A DNA stretch of 64,000 nucleotides from Mycobacterium sp. Aquia_213 (GCF_026625985.1 NZ_CP113116.1:2976001-3040000), one strand, 5' to 3'; numbered from the stretch's first letter, positions 42,182 through 51,408 are shown. Made by a program: numbers and translations. Notes: generated by a model from the sequence alone, not told the origin.

Positions 42182-43795
42182 TTAGCCGAGTAGCTGCGGG
42201 TCGGCGTCGTACACCGAAACCGGCTCGGTGAGCACCCCGTTCTCCTCGACGTAGCGGTCCCACAACTCGAGAAGCTCGGCCAGTTTCTCGGGATGGGTGG
42301 CGGCGAGGTCGTGGATCTCGCCCCGGTCGCGGGAGAGGTCGTAGAGCTGCCACGCGCCCGGCCCATAGGGTGGCGGCAGGTAGAGGGCCTTCCAGTCGCC
42401 TTGGCGGATCGCGCGGCGGCCGAACAGCTCCCAGCCGGTGCCGCTCTCCCCCGGGTGCACCGCCTCGGTATCGCAGGACAGGTATGGCACCAGCGAGCGG
42501 CCGAGCATCGGTTCGACGTCGCGGTCGCGGTAGGAGGTGCCGGGATGCTCGACGCCGGCCAGTTCCAGCACGGTGGGAGTGATGTCCATGACGGTCGCGA
42601 ACGCCGAGCCGATCGCGCCCTGGCGCGCGAAGCCCGGCCAGGTGACGAAGCCGACCACCCGGATCCCGCCCTCAGTGGTGAACGCCTTGTGCAAACGTGA
42701 CGGCGCCGTCGCCGCTTGTGCCCAGCGGGGGCCGTACCAGATGAACGACGTAGGCCGACCCAGGTTGTCCAGGCTGTTGTCGCAGTTCTTTTTGATCTGC
42801 GCGACGATCTGCGGGCCGCGCAGCGGCATCGCCTCGACGATCGCGCCCTCGGCGCCGTTGTCGGACATGAACATCACGACGGTGTTGTCCAGCTCGCCGG
42901 TCTCGGCAAGGTAGTCGATCACCCGGCCGATGTTCCAGTCCATGCGGTCCACCATTCCGGCGTAGACCTCCATGGAGCGGGCCGAAATTGCGCGCTCCTC
43001 GTCCGTCATATCGGCCCACTCTGGGGCGCCATCGGCCACAACCGGATGCGGCTCGACATCGGGGGCACACAGGCCGAGGCGCTTGAGCGCCGCCAACCGC
43101 TCCTCGCGCAAGGCATCCGGGCCCGCGTCGTAACGACCGCGATATTTGGCGACGGATTCGTCGGGCGCCTGTAGCGGCCAGTGCGGCGCCTGAAACGGCA
43201 GGTATGCGAAGAACGGGCGATCGTCGTCCTCGGCGCGTTCGCGGAAATAGCCGAGCAACGTGTCGGTGTAGGAATCCGATGAGTAGAAGTCTTCGCCCAC
43301 CGTGACGAACTGGTCGTCTTCGGTGTAAAGCGTTGGCACCGGCGAGAATCCACGGCCCGCGGCACCTCCGTAGTGACTGGCACCCGCCGGCAGCAGTGCA
43401 AACGAACGCTCGAATCCCCGTGCCCACGGCGATCTTTCAATCGTGTGGCCCAGATGCCATTTGCCCGACATCAGCGTCAGGTAACCGCCATCGCGCAAGA
43501 GCTCGGGCAGCGCGACGACCCGGTCGTTGAGATAACCCTCGTAACCGGGCGCGCCCTGAAATCCGGGGACCGCGACCTCCAGCATCGTGCCGATACCGGC
43601 GACGTGGTGGTCGGTTCCGGTCAACAGCATCGCCCGGGTGGGCGAGCAGGCCGGCGCGGAATGGAAATCGGTGAGCCGGATACCCGCGTGGGCGAGCCGG
43701 TCGAGGTTGGGGGTCTCGATTTCACTGCCGAACGCGCCGATGTCGGAAAAGCCGAGGTCGTCTGCCAGGATCACCAAAAAGTTGGGCCGCTTCAC
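42182..43795 (-). CDS. type I arylsulfatase
   Basis: A 537-residue sulfatase. The formylglycine-forming CxPxR core is ACSPTRAMLLTG (Cys50, to be oxidised to formylglycine by a sulfatase-modifying enzyme not seen here). Metal and sulfate ligands include LADDLGFSDIG near the N-terminus, SGKWHLGH and SDNGAEG, with IRQGDWKALYL late. The start is the GTG at 43795 directly before KRPNFLVILADD; an upstream GTG adds only nine residues. It heads the sulfatase, monooxygenase and Gfo/Idh operon and is divergent from the nitronate monooxygenase. Confidence 0.9.
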   Translation of the reverse strand: MKRPNFLVILADDLGFSDIGAFGSEIETPNLDRLAHAGIRLTDFHSAPACSPTRAMLLTGTDHHVAGIGTMLEVAVPGFQGAPGYEGYLNDRVVALPELLRDGGYLTLMSGKWHLGHTIERSPWARGFERSFALLPAGASHYGGAAGRGFSPVPTLYTEDDQFVTVGEDFYSSDSYTDTLLGYFRERAEDDDRPFFAYLPFQAPHWPLQAPDESVAKYRGRYDAGPDALREERLAALKRLGLCAPDVEPHPVVADGAPEWADMTDEERAISARSMEVYAGMVDRMDWNIGRVIDYLAETGELDNTVVMFMSDNGAEGAIVEAMPLRGPQIVAQIKKNCDNSLDNLGRPTSFIWYGPRWAQAATAPSRLHKAFTTEGGIRVVGFVTWPGFARQGAIGSAFATVMDITPTVLELAGVEHPGTSYRDRDVEPMLGRSLVPYLSCDTEAVHPGESGTGWELFGRRAIRQGDWKALYLPPPYGPGAWQLYDLSRDRGEIHDLAATHPEKLAELLELWDRYVEENGVLTEPVSVYDADPQLLG

Positions 43796-43850
43796 GCTGA
43801 AGCATCCTGTCAGGTCCGGCACCCGAATGGAACGTCGGGGAACTGACTAG

Positions 43851-43876
43851 GCTCGATTTTGCGAAACACCGAGCCC
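43851..43876. promoter_or_regulatory. inverted repeat in sulfatase/NMO divergent region
   Basis: GGCTCG and CGAGCC are perfect 6-bp arms 14 nt apart in the 104-bp interval between two divergent genes. Arm spacing is wide, so this is only a weak operator candidate. Confidence 0.25.
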
Positions 43877-43899
43877 GGACAACGACGAAGGGGCGCGCC

Positions 43900-44919
43900 A
43901 TGTTGGCAGAATTCGAGATGTCCATTCCTCTGGTCGCCGCGCCGATGTCCGGCGGCCCGACCACGCCGGCGATGGTGTCGGCCGCGACCGGCGCCGGCGG
44001 CCTGGGCATGCTCGCCGCGGGCTACAAAACCGTGGCAGCCGTCGAAGCCGAGCTCAAAACTGTTCGTGCCGAGGGAATCCCGTTCGGCATCAACCTCTTT
44101 GCGCCAAACCCGGTGCCGGTCGACCCGGACAGTTACCGGGCATACGCCGCGATCGTCCAGCAAGAGGCCGACCAGTTCGGCCTCGCCCTACCTGCCGATC
44201 CCATCGAGGACACCGACCGATTCGACGAGAAGGTCGCGCTGTTGCTCGATGACCCGGTGCCGATGGTGTCGTTCACGTTCGGCATCCCGCCGCACAGCGT
44301 GATCACCGCGCTGCAGCAGGCCAATACCGTAGTGGTCCAAACGGTGACGACGCCGGACGAGGCGGCACAGGCACATGACGCCGGCGTCGACATGCTGGCG
44401 CTGCAGGCGGCGGTCGCCGGTGGGCATTCCGGAACGCTTTCGCCGCTGCGGCCGTTGCAACCGGTTCCGATCGTGGATCTGGTCAAACAGGTCACGGCGA
44501 CCGTGCCGCTGCCGGTGCTGGCGGCCGGCGGGCTGGCCACACCCGACGCGGTGGCCGACGTGATCCGCGCGGGGGCCGCAGCGGCCATTGTCGGCACCGT
44601 TTTGCTGCGCGCCACCGAGAGCGGTGCGTCGGCAACTCACCAGGCCGCCCTGACCGATCCCGCTCGGACCGAGACGGTGTTGACCCATGCCTTCACCGGA
44701 CGCCCCGCCCGCGGGTTGCGCAACACGTTCATCGACGACCACGAGGCCCAGGCACCGTTCGGCTATCCCGCACTTCATTACCTGACCAGCCCGCTGCGCA
44801 AAGCCGCTGCGGCAGCAGGGAAACCCGACTACGTCCACCTGTGGGCAGGCACCGGATACCGGCACGCGACCGCCGAACCCACCGCGGACATCCTGCGGCG
44901 GCTTGCTTCTAATCTGTGA
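43900..44919 (+). CDS. nitronate monooxygenase family (NMO/2-nitropropane dioxygenase-like)
   Basis: A 339-residue FMN-dependent TIM-barrel enzyme. Signatures are PLVAAPMSGGPTTPAMVSAA, the flavin-phosphate site GGHSG, PVLAAGGLATPDAVADVIRAGAAAAIVGT and GTVLL. It may oxidise nitronates or similar toxic carbon acids and is a common detoxification enzyme in mycobacteria. A GAAGGGG ribosome site precedes the ATG. It is divergent from the sulfatase and convergent with the small secreted protein downstream. Confidence 0.88.
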   Translation: MLAEFEMSIPLVAAPMSGGPTTPAMVSAATGAGGLGMLAAGYKTVAAVEAELKTVRAEGIPFGINLFAPNPVPVDPDSYRAYAAIVQQEADQFGLALPADPIEDTDRFDEKVALLLDDPVPMVSFTFGIPPHSVITALQQANTVVVQTVTTPDEAAQAHDAGVDMLALQAAVAGGHSGTLSPLRPLQPVPIVDLVKQVTATVPLPVLAAGGLATPDAVADVIRAGAAAAIVGTVLLRATESGASATHQAALTDPARTETVLTHAFTGRPARGLRNTFIDDHEAQAPFGYPALHYLTSPLRKAAAAAGKPDYVHLWAGTGYRHATAEPTADILRRLASNL

Positions 44920-44938
44920 TTATTCGCGGCTGAAGAAC

Positions 44939-45163
44939 TCAGTTGCTCAGGTACAGGTACCAAAGGCCATCCGAATGCTGGACACATGAGAAATGAGTCC
45001 AGGTCCCGGGGTGGACGACCTCGACGTGCGGACCGTCCGCCATACAGCCCGCCTGAGTCGCGTAGTTACCCTCAACCAGAATCTCATCGGCGTTGCTGAT
45101 ACCCACGCCGGTGGTCATTAGCCCAGCAAACGCCAGGACACTAGCGGCTATCATCTTTCTCAC
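44939..45163 (-). CDS. small secreted protein, unknown
   Basis: A 74-residue pre-protein with signal peptide (KMIAASVLAFAGLMTTGVGISNA, cleavage after SNA) leaving about 50 residues with two Cys (QAGC, FSCVQHS) that may pair. GTG 45163 was chosen because AGGAGG lies at 45170-45175, six nucleotides upstream; an earlier ATG at 45187 would add eight residues across that site. No family recognised. It looks like other small mycobacterial exported proteins of unknown function. Confidence 0.75.
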   Translation of the reverse strand: MRKMIAASVLAFAGLMTTGVGISNADEILVEGNYATQAGCMADGPHVEVVHPGTWTHFSCVQHSDGLWYLYLSN

Positions 45164-45486
45164 GGCAAACCTCCTGTTCATGCTCACGCATATCTACGCG
45201 CTTGAGGCCCCGACACCCCCAGCTGTGCCTTGACGCTACCCCCTCCCGATCGGTAATGCAGCAAATTAATGGAATTTGCGAGATCACCCGACCCGCCTGC
45301 TGTGACCAGTCAGTGCCGTCCAGGCAGTACTCGGCGCGGTTCAGCGTCTCGTAAGCACCTAATGGGGCCGCGCCGAACATTGAATTGTTCGGATAATGCA
45401 GGCCGCAAACTACCGATACGCGAGGTGAAACAATGGTGTATAAGCGGTACTTTCGATATGCGCTCAAAGCTCACAGCCGTTAAATT
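45164..45486. other. intergenic region with palindrome
   Basis: About 320 bp between divergent genes. I see no convincing gene. It contains a perfect palindrome at 45373-45392 (listed separately). A short minus-strand stretch (about 45288-45380) translates to a protein-like fragment (AYETLNRAEYCLDGTDW), too short to interpret. Confidence 0.5.
45373..45392. promoter_or_regulatory. 20-bp perfect palindrome CCGAACA-N6-TGTTCGG
   Basis: Seven-base arms CCGAACA and TGTTCGG with a six-base A/T-rich centre. It sits 95 bp upstream of the membrane-anchored protein at 45487. It resembles a LexA-like CGAAC/GTTCG pair but the core spacing is eight instead of four, so it is not a normal SOS box. The binding protein is unknown. 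Confidence 0.45.
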
Positions 45487-46215
45487 GTGCGGGTGGACAC
45501 CTCGCCAGCCGATGTGACCAAGATCCGGCACACGGTCGACGCACCCCACGGTGCGGTTACCGAACTGGCTCCTACCGACGCGCCGACTGTCGTTGCTTCC
45601 GATCGGACGACCGCACCCATTCAGCTCGCCCAGCCCGCGCACCGTTTCTGGACCAAGGAACTTGTTTTGGCGCTCGCGGGAATGCTGGCCACCCTTATCG
45701 TCGCAGTTGCCGCCTCGTATTTCGCGTACCAAACCAGCGTTGCTACGGCTGAAACCGTGCGCAAACAAAGCGAAGTCGAATTTGCGCGAAATGAGCGCAA
45801 GAGCACCTATACAGAACTCTTGGCCAAGATGCAGATCATGGTGGCCATCGAGCAAGAGGTCGATATTTCTCGATACAACCGAGTGGCCGACCCACTTACC
45901 GAACCAGCCTTCCTTGACGAAATCGGTAAATGGGAATCCGCAAGCCTCCAATTGTCCAATGCCGCGGCGGCGGTCGACTTGGTCGGATCGGCATCCATGC
46001 GGCTTCGGACGCTGGCCCTGCGCGAGGCCAACAACTCCCTCTCCACTGCCTACGCGGCGCTGAATACCGAATATCTGCGCACCCCGATGGATCGCCAGAA
46101 AGTCGACGCGGCGATCAGGGAGTTCGATTCACGACGCACCGCGATGATTCGGGCCCGAGTGGACCTTATCGACGAAGCTCGCGCGGATCTGGGGATGTTG
46201 GGCAACCAGCGGTGA
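45487..46215 (+). CDS. single-pass membrane protein with helical extracytoplasmic or cytoplasmic domain
   Basis: A 242-residue protein I do not recognise. An acidic, Thr/Pro-rich N-terminus of about 55 residues is followed by one transmembrane helix (LVLALAGMLATLIVAVAASYFAYQ, about residues 59-82). A long, charged, helical region follows (TVRKQSEVEFARNERKSTYTEL...), which looks like coiled coil. It could be a scaffold or a signal-linked protein. GTG 45487 or GTG 45493 may be the start. It is convergent with the methyltransferase gene. Confidence 0.7.
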   Translation: MRVDTSPADVTKIRHTVDAPHGAVTELAPTDAPTVVASDRTTAPIQLAQPAHRFWTKELVLALAGMLATLIVAVAASYFAYQTSVATAETVRKQSEVEFARNERKSTYTELLAKMQIMVAIEQEVDISRYNRVADPLTEPAFLDEIGKWESASLQLSNAAAAVDLVGSASMRLRTLALREANNSLSTAYAALNTEYLRTPMDRQKVDAAIREFDSRRTAMIRARVDLIDEARADLGMLGNQR

Positions 46216-46228
46216 GCCCGCCAAAGCT

Positions 46229-47047
46229 CTAGAACTCAAAGCGGTTGAGCATGTCGTACGGGCCGAACGGCGAGGCACTGACGAATCGGTAGATCCAGCG
46301 CACCAGGGTGCTGTCGATCTTCTGGTAGCCGGTCAGTGCCGATGTCTGATCGACCATTCGCAGCTTCGGATTCCACGTTTCGATGTCGCGCGCGTTGCCG
46401 ATGCCCCACTTGATGATGCCCCTGGTGAGCACTTTCGACATCACCGGCGCCAGTGCCGAGAGCGTGTCGAATTGCAGTTCGCCGCAATCGAATCGGTCCA
46501 GCAGACGTGCGAACAGCTGATGGACTCCACTCTCGTCCACGTACATCAGCAGGCCCTCGGCGACGACGAGTGTGGGGTGGCCGGTGGGAATCTGATCGAG
46601 CCACTGCCGATCGGTCACCGACGAGCCGATCATCCGGTAGCGCTCGGTTTCGTCATACAGTTGCCGGCGAAGCTCGATGACGCTGGGCTGGTCGAGGTCG
46701 AACCACAGCACCGCCGGCGGTACTTCGAGGCGGAAGACGCGGCCGTCCAGGCCAGCGCCCAGGTGCAAGACGACCGCGTCGGGATGGCGCGCAAGGAAAT
46801 CAGCGCACCATATGTCGAGCTGCTTTGCACGTAGCGCGACCAGGTACTGGTTGGACGCCGGCAATGAGTTCCGGTGGATGCGTTTGAAGTCGTAGTCGAT
46901 CCGGTCGACGGCCTCCGCGGCGGCCTCGTCACCGAGAATCGGATGCCGGGAACGGCTTTCGTGGGCACGCAGGTACAACGTCACGAGGTTCGTCCACTCC
47001 ACCGAGCCCCAACGCACCGAACTGAAATCAACCTTGGCCGACGTCAC
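46229..47047 (-). CDS. class I SAM methyltransferase, Leu carboxymethyltransferase/PPM2 type
   Basis: A 272-residue methyltransferase of the PF04072 family found in many mycobacterial copies. It has VVLHLGAGLDGRVFR (SAM motif I), VLWFDLDQPSVIELRR (acidic loop), VVAEGLLMYVDESGV and LQFDTLS. AGGAGG directly upstream fixes GTG 47047 as the start. Mycobacterial homologues methylate small-molecule or lipid-like substrates; the target is unknown. Confidence 0.85.
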   Translation of the reverse strand: MTSAKVDFSSVRWGSVEWTNLVTLYLRAHESRSRHPILGDEAAAEAVDRIDYDFKRIHRNSLPASNQYLVALRAKQLDIWCADFLARHPDAVVLHLGAGLDGRVFRLEVPPAVLWFDLDQPSVIELRRQLYDETERYRMIGSSVTDRQWLDQIPTGHPTLVVAEGLLMYVDESGVHQLFARLLDRFDCGELQFDTLSALAPVMSKVLTRGIIKWGIGNARDIETWNPKLRMVDQTSALTGYQKIDSTLVRWIYRFVSASPFGPYDMLNRFEF

Positions 47048-47269
47048 TGTCCCCTCCTGGATTAGCGCCGTAACTCCGTACGGACAGCGAAGCGCATCCG
47101 AGGCCAAGATGGCCACCCCCAAGTCCGCGGCGGGACAAACGGGCTGGTCACGGCGGCTGCAGGCGCCTCCAATCGAAGGGTGCCCATCCAACCGCCCCGG
47201 TGCTCCGAAGACCTATCGAGCGAGGGTTGTGGCGGGTGACACCGCTAGGTTCAAGAAAGGGGCCTCTCG

Positions 47270-47641
47270 ATGCGACAGGTGACGTTCAAAATGGTTGCTG
47301 CTGGCGACGGTTCACCGCCAACTTCAACCGGATACTGCTATTACCTGGTGGCCCACGCCGTCGCGACGGTGTTGCTGCTGATCACTCTGGTTGCCGCGGT
47401 ATGGCAATTCATGGATTGGGTCGTGACGCCGTCGTGCCTCGAAGCCTCGGCGACGACGTCGGTGAGCACGACGCCGGTTGCCTCGAGGACCACGAAGGCC
47501 GAAGAAATCCGCAACAGCCCCGGCCAGCCCGGCGTCGCCCACAGCACGTGGACCGAGCGACCGGCGTCGTACCGCACCGCGGCGCAGACGGAAGCGCTGG
47601 CCGACGCCGGTGACTGCCCCTGCCCGAAGGCCGGCAAGTGA
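47270..47641 (+). CDS. small membrane protein, hypothetical
   Basis: A 123-residue frame starting at ATG 47270 after an AAAGGGG site. It has one transmembrane helix (LVAHAVATVLLLITLVAAVWQFMDW) and an extracytoplasmic Ser/Thr-rich tail with Cys near the end (GDCPCPKAGK). Composition is plausible, but no family is recognised and the gene could be a spurious frame. It ends 4 bp before the convergent amidohydrolase stop. Confidence 0.5.
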   Translation: MRQVTFKMVAAGDGSPPTSTGYCYYLVAHAVATVLLLITLVAAVWQFMDWVVTPSCLEASATTSVSTTPVASRTTKAEEIRNSPGQPGVAHSTWTERPASYRTAAQTEALADAGDCPCPKAGK

Positions 47642-47645
47642 TCCG

Positions 47646-48914
47646 TCAGAACGCCTCGGGATCCTGCTGGACGGCGGCCGGCACCGGATGTTGGTACAAG
47701 CGCGACGCGTTCTCCCAGGTGAACTTGCGGATCGCGTCCGCCGGCAGATCACCGATCTCATCGTGGATCGTCTGTTGAGTGTGCGGCCAGGTCGAGTCGC
47801 AGTGCGGGTAATCGGCTTCGAGCATGATGTTGTCCATACCGATTCGGTCCCGCTGGACGAACGACGACTTGTCCTCCACTGCGCAGAACCAGAAATTACG
47901 GGTGAAAACCTCTGCGGGAGTGAGCTTCTCCCCCAGCGCCTGCCAGGTGCCGTACATCGCGTGATAGCTGAGCATGTGGTCGAGGCGGTCGAGTAAGCCT
48001 GCCACCCAACCGATTCCGCCTTCGGACAGACAGATCTTGAGATCCGGGAATCTGCTGGGCAATCCGGAGTACAACCAGTCGACGGCCGCCGAAATGGCGT
48101 AGGCGAAGAACAGCACGCCCTGTACGTCCGGCGGCGCGTCCTCGGTGGTCGACGGGGAGGAACCCGAAGATCCGATGTGCAGATTCACCACCGTTGCGGT
48201 CTCGGCGCACGCGGCCATGATCGGATCCCAGTGTCCCGAGTGGATACTCGGCAAGCCGAGCATCGCGGGGTTCTCGCTGAACGTCACGGCGTGGAAGCCG
48301 CGCTCGGCGTTCTCGCGGATCATCTTGGCGCCCAATTCGGGGTCCAGCAGCCAGGGCAGCTGGCAGGGAATGATCCGTTCGGGATACGACCCGGCCCACA
48401 CCTCGAGGTGCCAGTCGTTCCAGGCGCGAACCGAGGCCAGCGCCAGATCGCGATCCTTGGTCACCTGCTGCAACCGCTGGCCGGCGAATCCGGGCAGGAA
48501 CGAGGGAAAGTTCAGCGACGCGTAGATGCCGTTGAGGTCCATGTCTTTGACGCGTTCATGGATATCCCATGCACCCCTGCGCATTTCGTCGAATCGGACC
48601 GGCTCGAAGCCGTACTCGGCCACCGGTCGCCCGACCACGGCGTTGAACCCGACGTTGGGCAGTTCCCGATTGTCGTAGACCCAGGTCTGTCCGCCGCTGT
48701 CGGTGTCGACGACCCGCGGCGCGCGGTCGGCGAACTTTCGTGGCAGCCGGCCGGTGAACGTATCTGGTGGTTCGACGATGTGGTCGTCGGCCGAGATCAC
48801 CGTGTAACGGCGCGGCGCCCGGGGCGGGTCCGGCAGGAAGGTGACGGAGCGGTCGTCGCCGGTCTTGGCCGTGGTGAAGTTCAGGTTCGAGGCCAGCTCG
48901 TCGATCGATTTCAT
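47646..48914 (-). CDS. amidohydrolase family (PF04909-type)
   Basis: A 422-residue TIM-barrel amidohydrolase-2/ACMSD-like protein. ISADDHIVEPPDTF carries the D-x-H metal pair, VVNLHIGSSG a central His, and LEADYPHCDST the C-terminal Asp. It is related to the plus-strand copy at 24896-26065. It sits behind a class II aldolase and an acyl-CoA ligase on the same strand, so it may act on a CoA-independent acid or ring product in that path. The substrate is not deducible. Confidence 0.88.
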   Translation of the reverse strand: MKSIDELASNLNFTTAKTGDDRSVTFLPDPPRAPRRYTVISADDHIVEPPDTFTGRLPRKFADRAPRVVDTDSGGQTWVYDNRELPNVGFNAVVGRPVAEYGFEPVRFDEMRRGAWDIHERVKDMDLNGIYASLNFPSFLPGFAGQRLQQVTKDRDLALASVRAWNDWHLEVWAGSYPERIIPCQLPWLLDPELGAKMIRENAERGFHAVTFSENPAMLGLPSIHSGHWDPIMAACAETATVVNLHIGSSGSSPSTTEDAPPDVQGVLFFAYAISAAVDWLYSGLPSRFPDLKICLSEGGIGWVAGLLDRLDHMLSYHAMYGTWQALGEKLTPAEVFTRNFWFCAVEDKSSFVQRDRIGMDNIMLEADYPHCDSTWPHTQQTIHDEIGDLPADAIRKFTWENASRLYQHPVPAAVQQDPEAF

Positions 48915-48965
48915 CAGCGGCGATCCCCTTGCGCGTCGAGTGGGTGGTGATGGCTCCGAGTGGGC

Positions 48966-49739
48966 TCAGCTGAGTACATCGGGGTCCGCCTTGATGGTCA
49001 TCCGCGCTGCCCCGGCCCAGTACACGTCTGCGGCCCGCTCGATCAGCGATCGCTGCATGCCCACCATGTCGGACCAGTTCATCGCGACCGGCTCCTTGCC
49101 GGTGAGCAGGACGTCGTAGGCCAGCTTGCATACCCGCTCGATCGACGCCGCCCGGTACACCGCCTCGGCCAGGTTGCGGCCGGTCGCGATGACGCCGTGG
49201 TTGGCCAGAATCGTCAGGTTGGCACCGCCGATGCGCGCCGCGAGATCGGCTGCGCGGCCTGGGCTGTCGATCTCGCCGTCGTAGGCGCCGACCAGGCACA
49301 GGTCGTCCAGAAACAGCGAGCCGGTCTGGTGCACCAGCTCGGGCAGTCTGCCCAGTGCGGCGAGCACACACACGTAATACGGATGATTGTGAATGACCAC
49401 CCGGGCGTCCTCGCGGGCCCGGTGCAACTCGGTATGAATATGGATCGCCGGAGTGACATCCCACCGACCGCGGACCACCCGAGCTTCACTGTCCACCAAG
49501 CAGATATCGGACGCGGTCAGTTCCTGCCACCACAGGCCCCACGGATTGACCAACATGTCGGTTTGTCCGTCCAGCTGCCAGGTGATGTGTCCGGCCATGT
49601 TCTCGGAGAACCCGATCCCGGCCAGGTGGCGGAAAGCCACGGCGAGCGCCTGCTCGTTGGACAGCTCGACACCGATCGGCGGCACCACGGACGGTGCCCA
49701 CACCTCCAGGCCACCTCGTCGTGGATTAGGCGTGTTCAT
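48966..49739 (-). CDS. class II aldolase/adducin family protein
   Basis: A 257-residue protein. Zinc-ligand histidines of the class II aldolase fold are seen in IHIHTELHRARED..VVIHNHPYYV and ILANHGVIATG. Members act as fuculose-phosphate-type aldolases, or as decarboxylases and dehydratases of related keto-acids. ATG 49739 overlaps the ligase stop by 14 bp, so they are coupled. Confidence 0.87.
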   Translation of the reverse strand: MNTPNPRRGGLEVWAPSVVPPIGVELSNEQALAVAFRHLAGIGFSENMAGHITWQLDGQTDMLVNPWGLWWQELTASDICLVDSEARVVRGRWDVTPAIHIHTELHRAREDARVVIHNHPYYVCVLAALGRLPELVHQTGSLFLDDLCLVGAYDGEIDSPGRAADLAARIGGANLTILANHGVIATGRNLAEAVYRAASIERVCKLAYDVLLTGKEPVAMNWSDMVGMQRSLIERAADVYWAGAARMTIKADPDVLS

Positions 49740-51348
49740 GGTCGGCCTCCATCCTTGCTCGAATATCGTGGCGGAGATCGCCTTTGGCGACCTTTCCGCC
49801 AGACGACCGGGGTATCTCGTCGACGACGATGAGGCGTTCGGGCAGCAGTTCCTTGGAAACCCCCAGTGCCAACAGGTGGTTGACGAGCGCGGGCAGGTCG
49901 ACGCTCGCGGAGTCGGCGAGTTCGGCGTAGAGGCAGACCCGTTCCCCGAACACCGGATCGGGCATCGCCACCGCCGCCGCCAGCGCGATCGCCGGATGCG
50001 TCATCACGGCGTCCTCGACCTGCGATGCGCTGATGTTCTTGCCGGCGCGCAGGATGAAGTCGGACGTTCGGCCGGTAATGGTCAGGTAGCCCTCGGCGTC
50101 GAGCTCACAGATATCGCCCATCAGCATCCACCCGTCGGGGGTGAACAGCTTGTCGTGGTCGGTACCCCCGAGATAGCCGAGGCTGGTGGCCGGGCCTCGG
50201 CACGCCGGCTGGCCCCGTCCGGTCGCGGTGACGTCTTGATCGCCGTCGAAGAGCCGGACCGCCATTTCGGGAACGATCCGGCCTCCGGTACGAAGTCGAC
50301 GGTCCAGCGGGTCATGCACGGTTGTCGCGCTGAGCAGGCCGGTTTCGTTCGAGCCATAGAATTGCAGGATCTTGGCACCGGTGAGCTCTTCGAATTCGGC
50401 CGCCGGCCGATACGGTATCGCCTCGCCGCCGGTGAAAACGACACGCAGCGAGCTCAGGTCGTAATCCCGGGACGTGCGGTCGGCCATCAGCATCGTCAAT
50501 TGCGAGCTCACGCAACATAATACGGTGACCTTGTGCCGGGCTATCGCCTCACACGCCGCGCGCGCGGTGAACCGCTCCAGGATCACCGAGCTGGCACCGA
50601 GGTAGATCGGGGTGGTGTGGCTGGTCCATATTCCGAAGCCGAAGGGCATGGGGATGACCGGCAAGAACACGTCGTCGGATGTCAGCAGCCCGTTCGCAAC
50701 GGCCTTCTGGTGAAAGTAATGCCACCGGTTCTGCGTGTGCACGACGCACTTGGGCAACCCCGTCGTCCCCGACGTGGAATTGATCAGGAAAACATCGTCG
50801 GCACCGAGTTGAGATTCGACGGCAACCGCCCGGGGCCGTACGTCGCTGTCGAGGCGCGGCAGACCCGCTTCCTGACCCAGGACCAGCAGGGGAACCGATG
50901 ATTCTGAAGCGGCCCGGGTTGCGGCTTCGCTGTACTTGGGGTCGCTGATCAGGATGGTCGGCTGCGCATTGCGCAGTAGTGCGCCCACCTCGCGGGTACC
51001 GGCGCGGGCGCCGATGCCGACGACGACGGCGCCGCACCGTTCGATCGCAACGAACAGCACGTGGATCGCCGCGGAGTCGCTGTGCCACACCGCAACTCGA
51101 TCGCCACCCGCAATGCCGAGGCCAGTCAGTTGGCCAGCTAAATTGGTTGTCGCAGATTCGAATTCACGCCACGTCAGGGCGGTGCCGGGTTCGTCGCAAT
51201 ACGCGGAGCGATCCGGTGATTGTTCGGCGTTGCGGCGCACCGCGTCCGACAATGTCGAGTCGGACCACCATCCGGCCGCGCGAAACCGGGCCGGGTCCTC
51301 GTCGGTGAATGCCGGCGAGCCCACGGTATCCAGCTCACCGGCGCTCAT
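49726..51348 (-). CDS. AMP-binding acyl-CoA/aryl-CoA ligase
   Basis: A 540-residue class I adenylate-forming enzyme with the phosphate loop NSTSGTTGLPK, LRVVFTGGEAI, YGSNETG (A5-type), GDICELD and the C-terminal RTSDFILRAGKNIS plus SSGGKVAKGDL Lys. It forms an acyl-CoA from a carboxylic acid with ATP. The start is better at ATG 51348 than at TTG 51354. It leads the aldolase and amidohydrolase operon; the substrate pocket suggests a medium-size acid but is not specific. Confidence 0.9.
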   Translation of the reverse strand: MSAGELDTVGSPAFTDEDPARFRAAGWWSDSTLSDAVRRNAEQSPDRSAYCDEPGTALTWREFESATTNLAGQLTGLGIAGGDRVAVWHSDSAAIHVLFVAIERCGAVVVGIGARAGTREVGALLRNAQPTILISDPKYSEAATRAASESSVPLLVLGQEAGLPRLDSDVRPRAVAVESQLGADDVFLINSTSGTTGLPKCVVHTQNRWHYFHQKAVANGLLTSDDVFLPVIPMPFGFGIWTSHTTPIYLGASSVILERFTARAACEAIARHKVTVLCCVSSQLTMLMADRTSRDYDLSSLRVVFTGGEAIPYRPAAEFEELTGAKILQFYGSNETGLLSATTVHDPLDRRLRTGGRIVPEMAVRLFDGDQDVTATGRGQPACRGPATSLGYLGGTDHDKLFTPDGWMLMGDICELDAEGYLTITGRTSDFILRAGKNISASQVEDAVMTHPAIALAAAVAMPDPVFGERVCLYAELADSASVDLPALVNHLLALGVSKELLPERLIVVDEIPRSSGGKVAKGDLRHDIRARMEADHEHA

Positions 51349-51408
51349 TACCAAATGATAGGAACACCGCTCGTGATTCGGTTGGCGGGTCAGCGCCGAG
51401 CTACCCGG

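Noticed and set aside
45288..45380. Protein-like fragment on the minus strand (AYETLNRAEYCLDGTDW)
   Set aside because: Only about 30 residues look protein-like, with no start, ribosome site or recognised family, so it is not called a gene or pseudogene.
45373..45392. Possible LexA/SOS box
   Set aside because: The spacing between CGAAC and GTTCG is eight, whereas the mycobacterial SOS box has four; the site is kept only as an unassigned palindrome.
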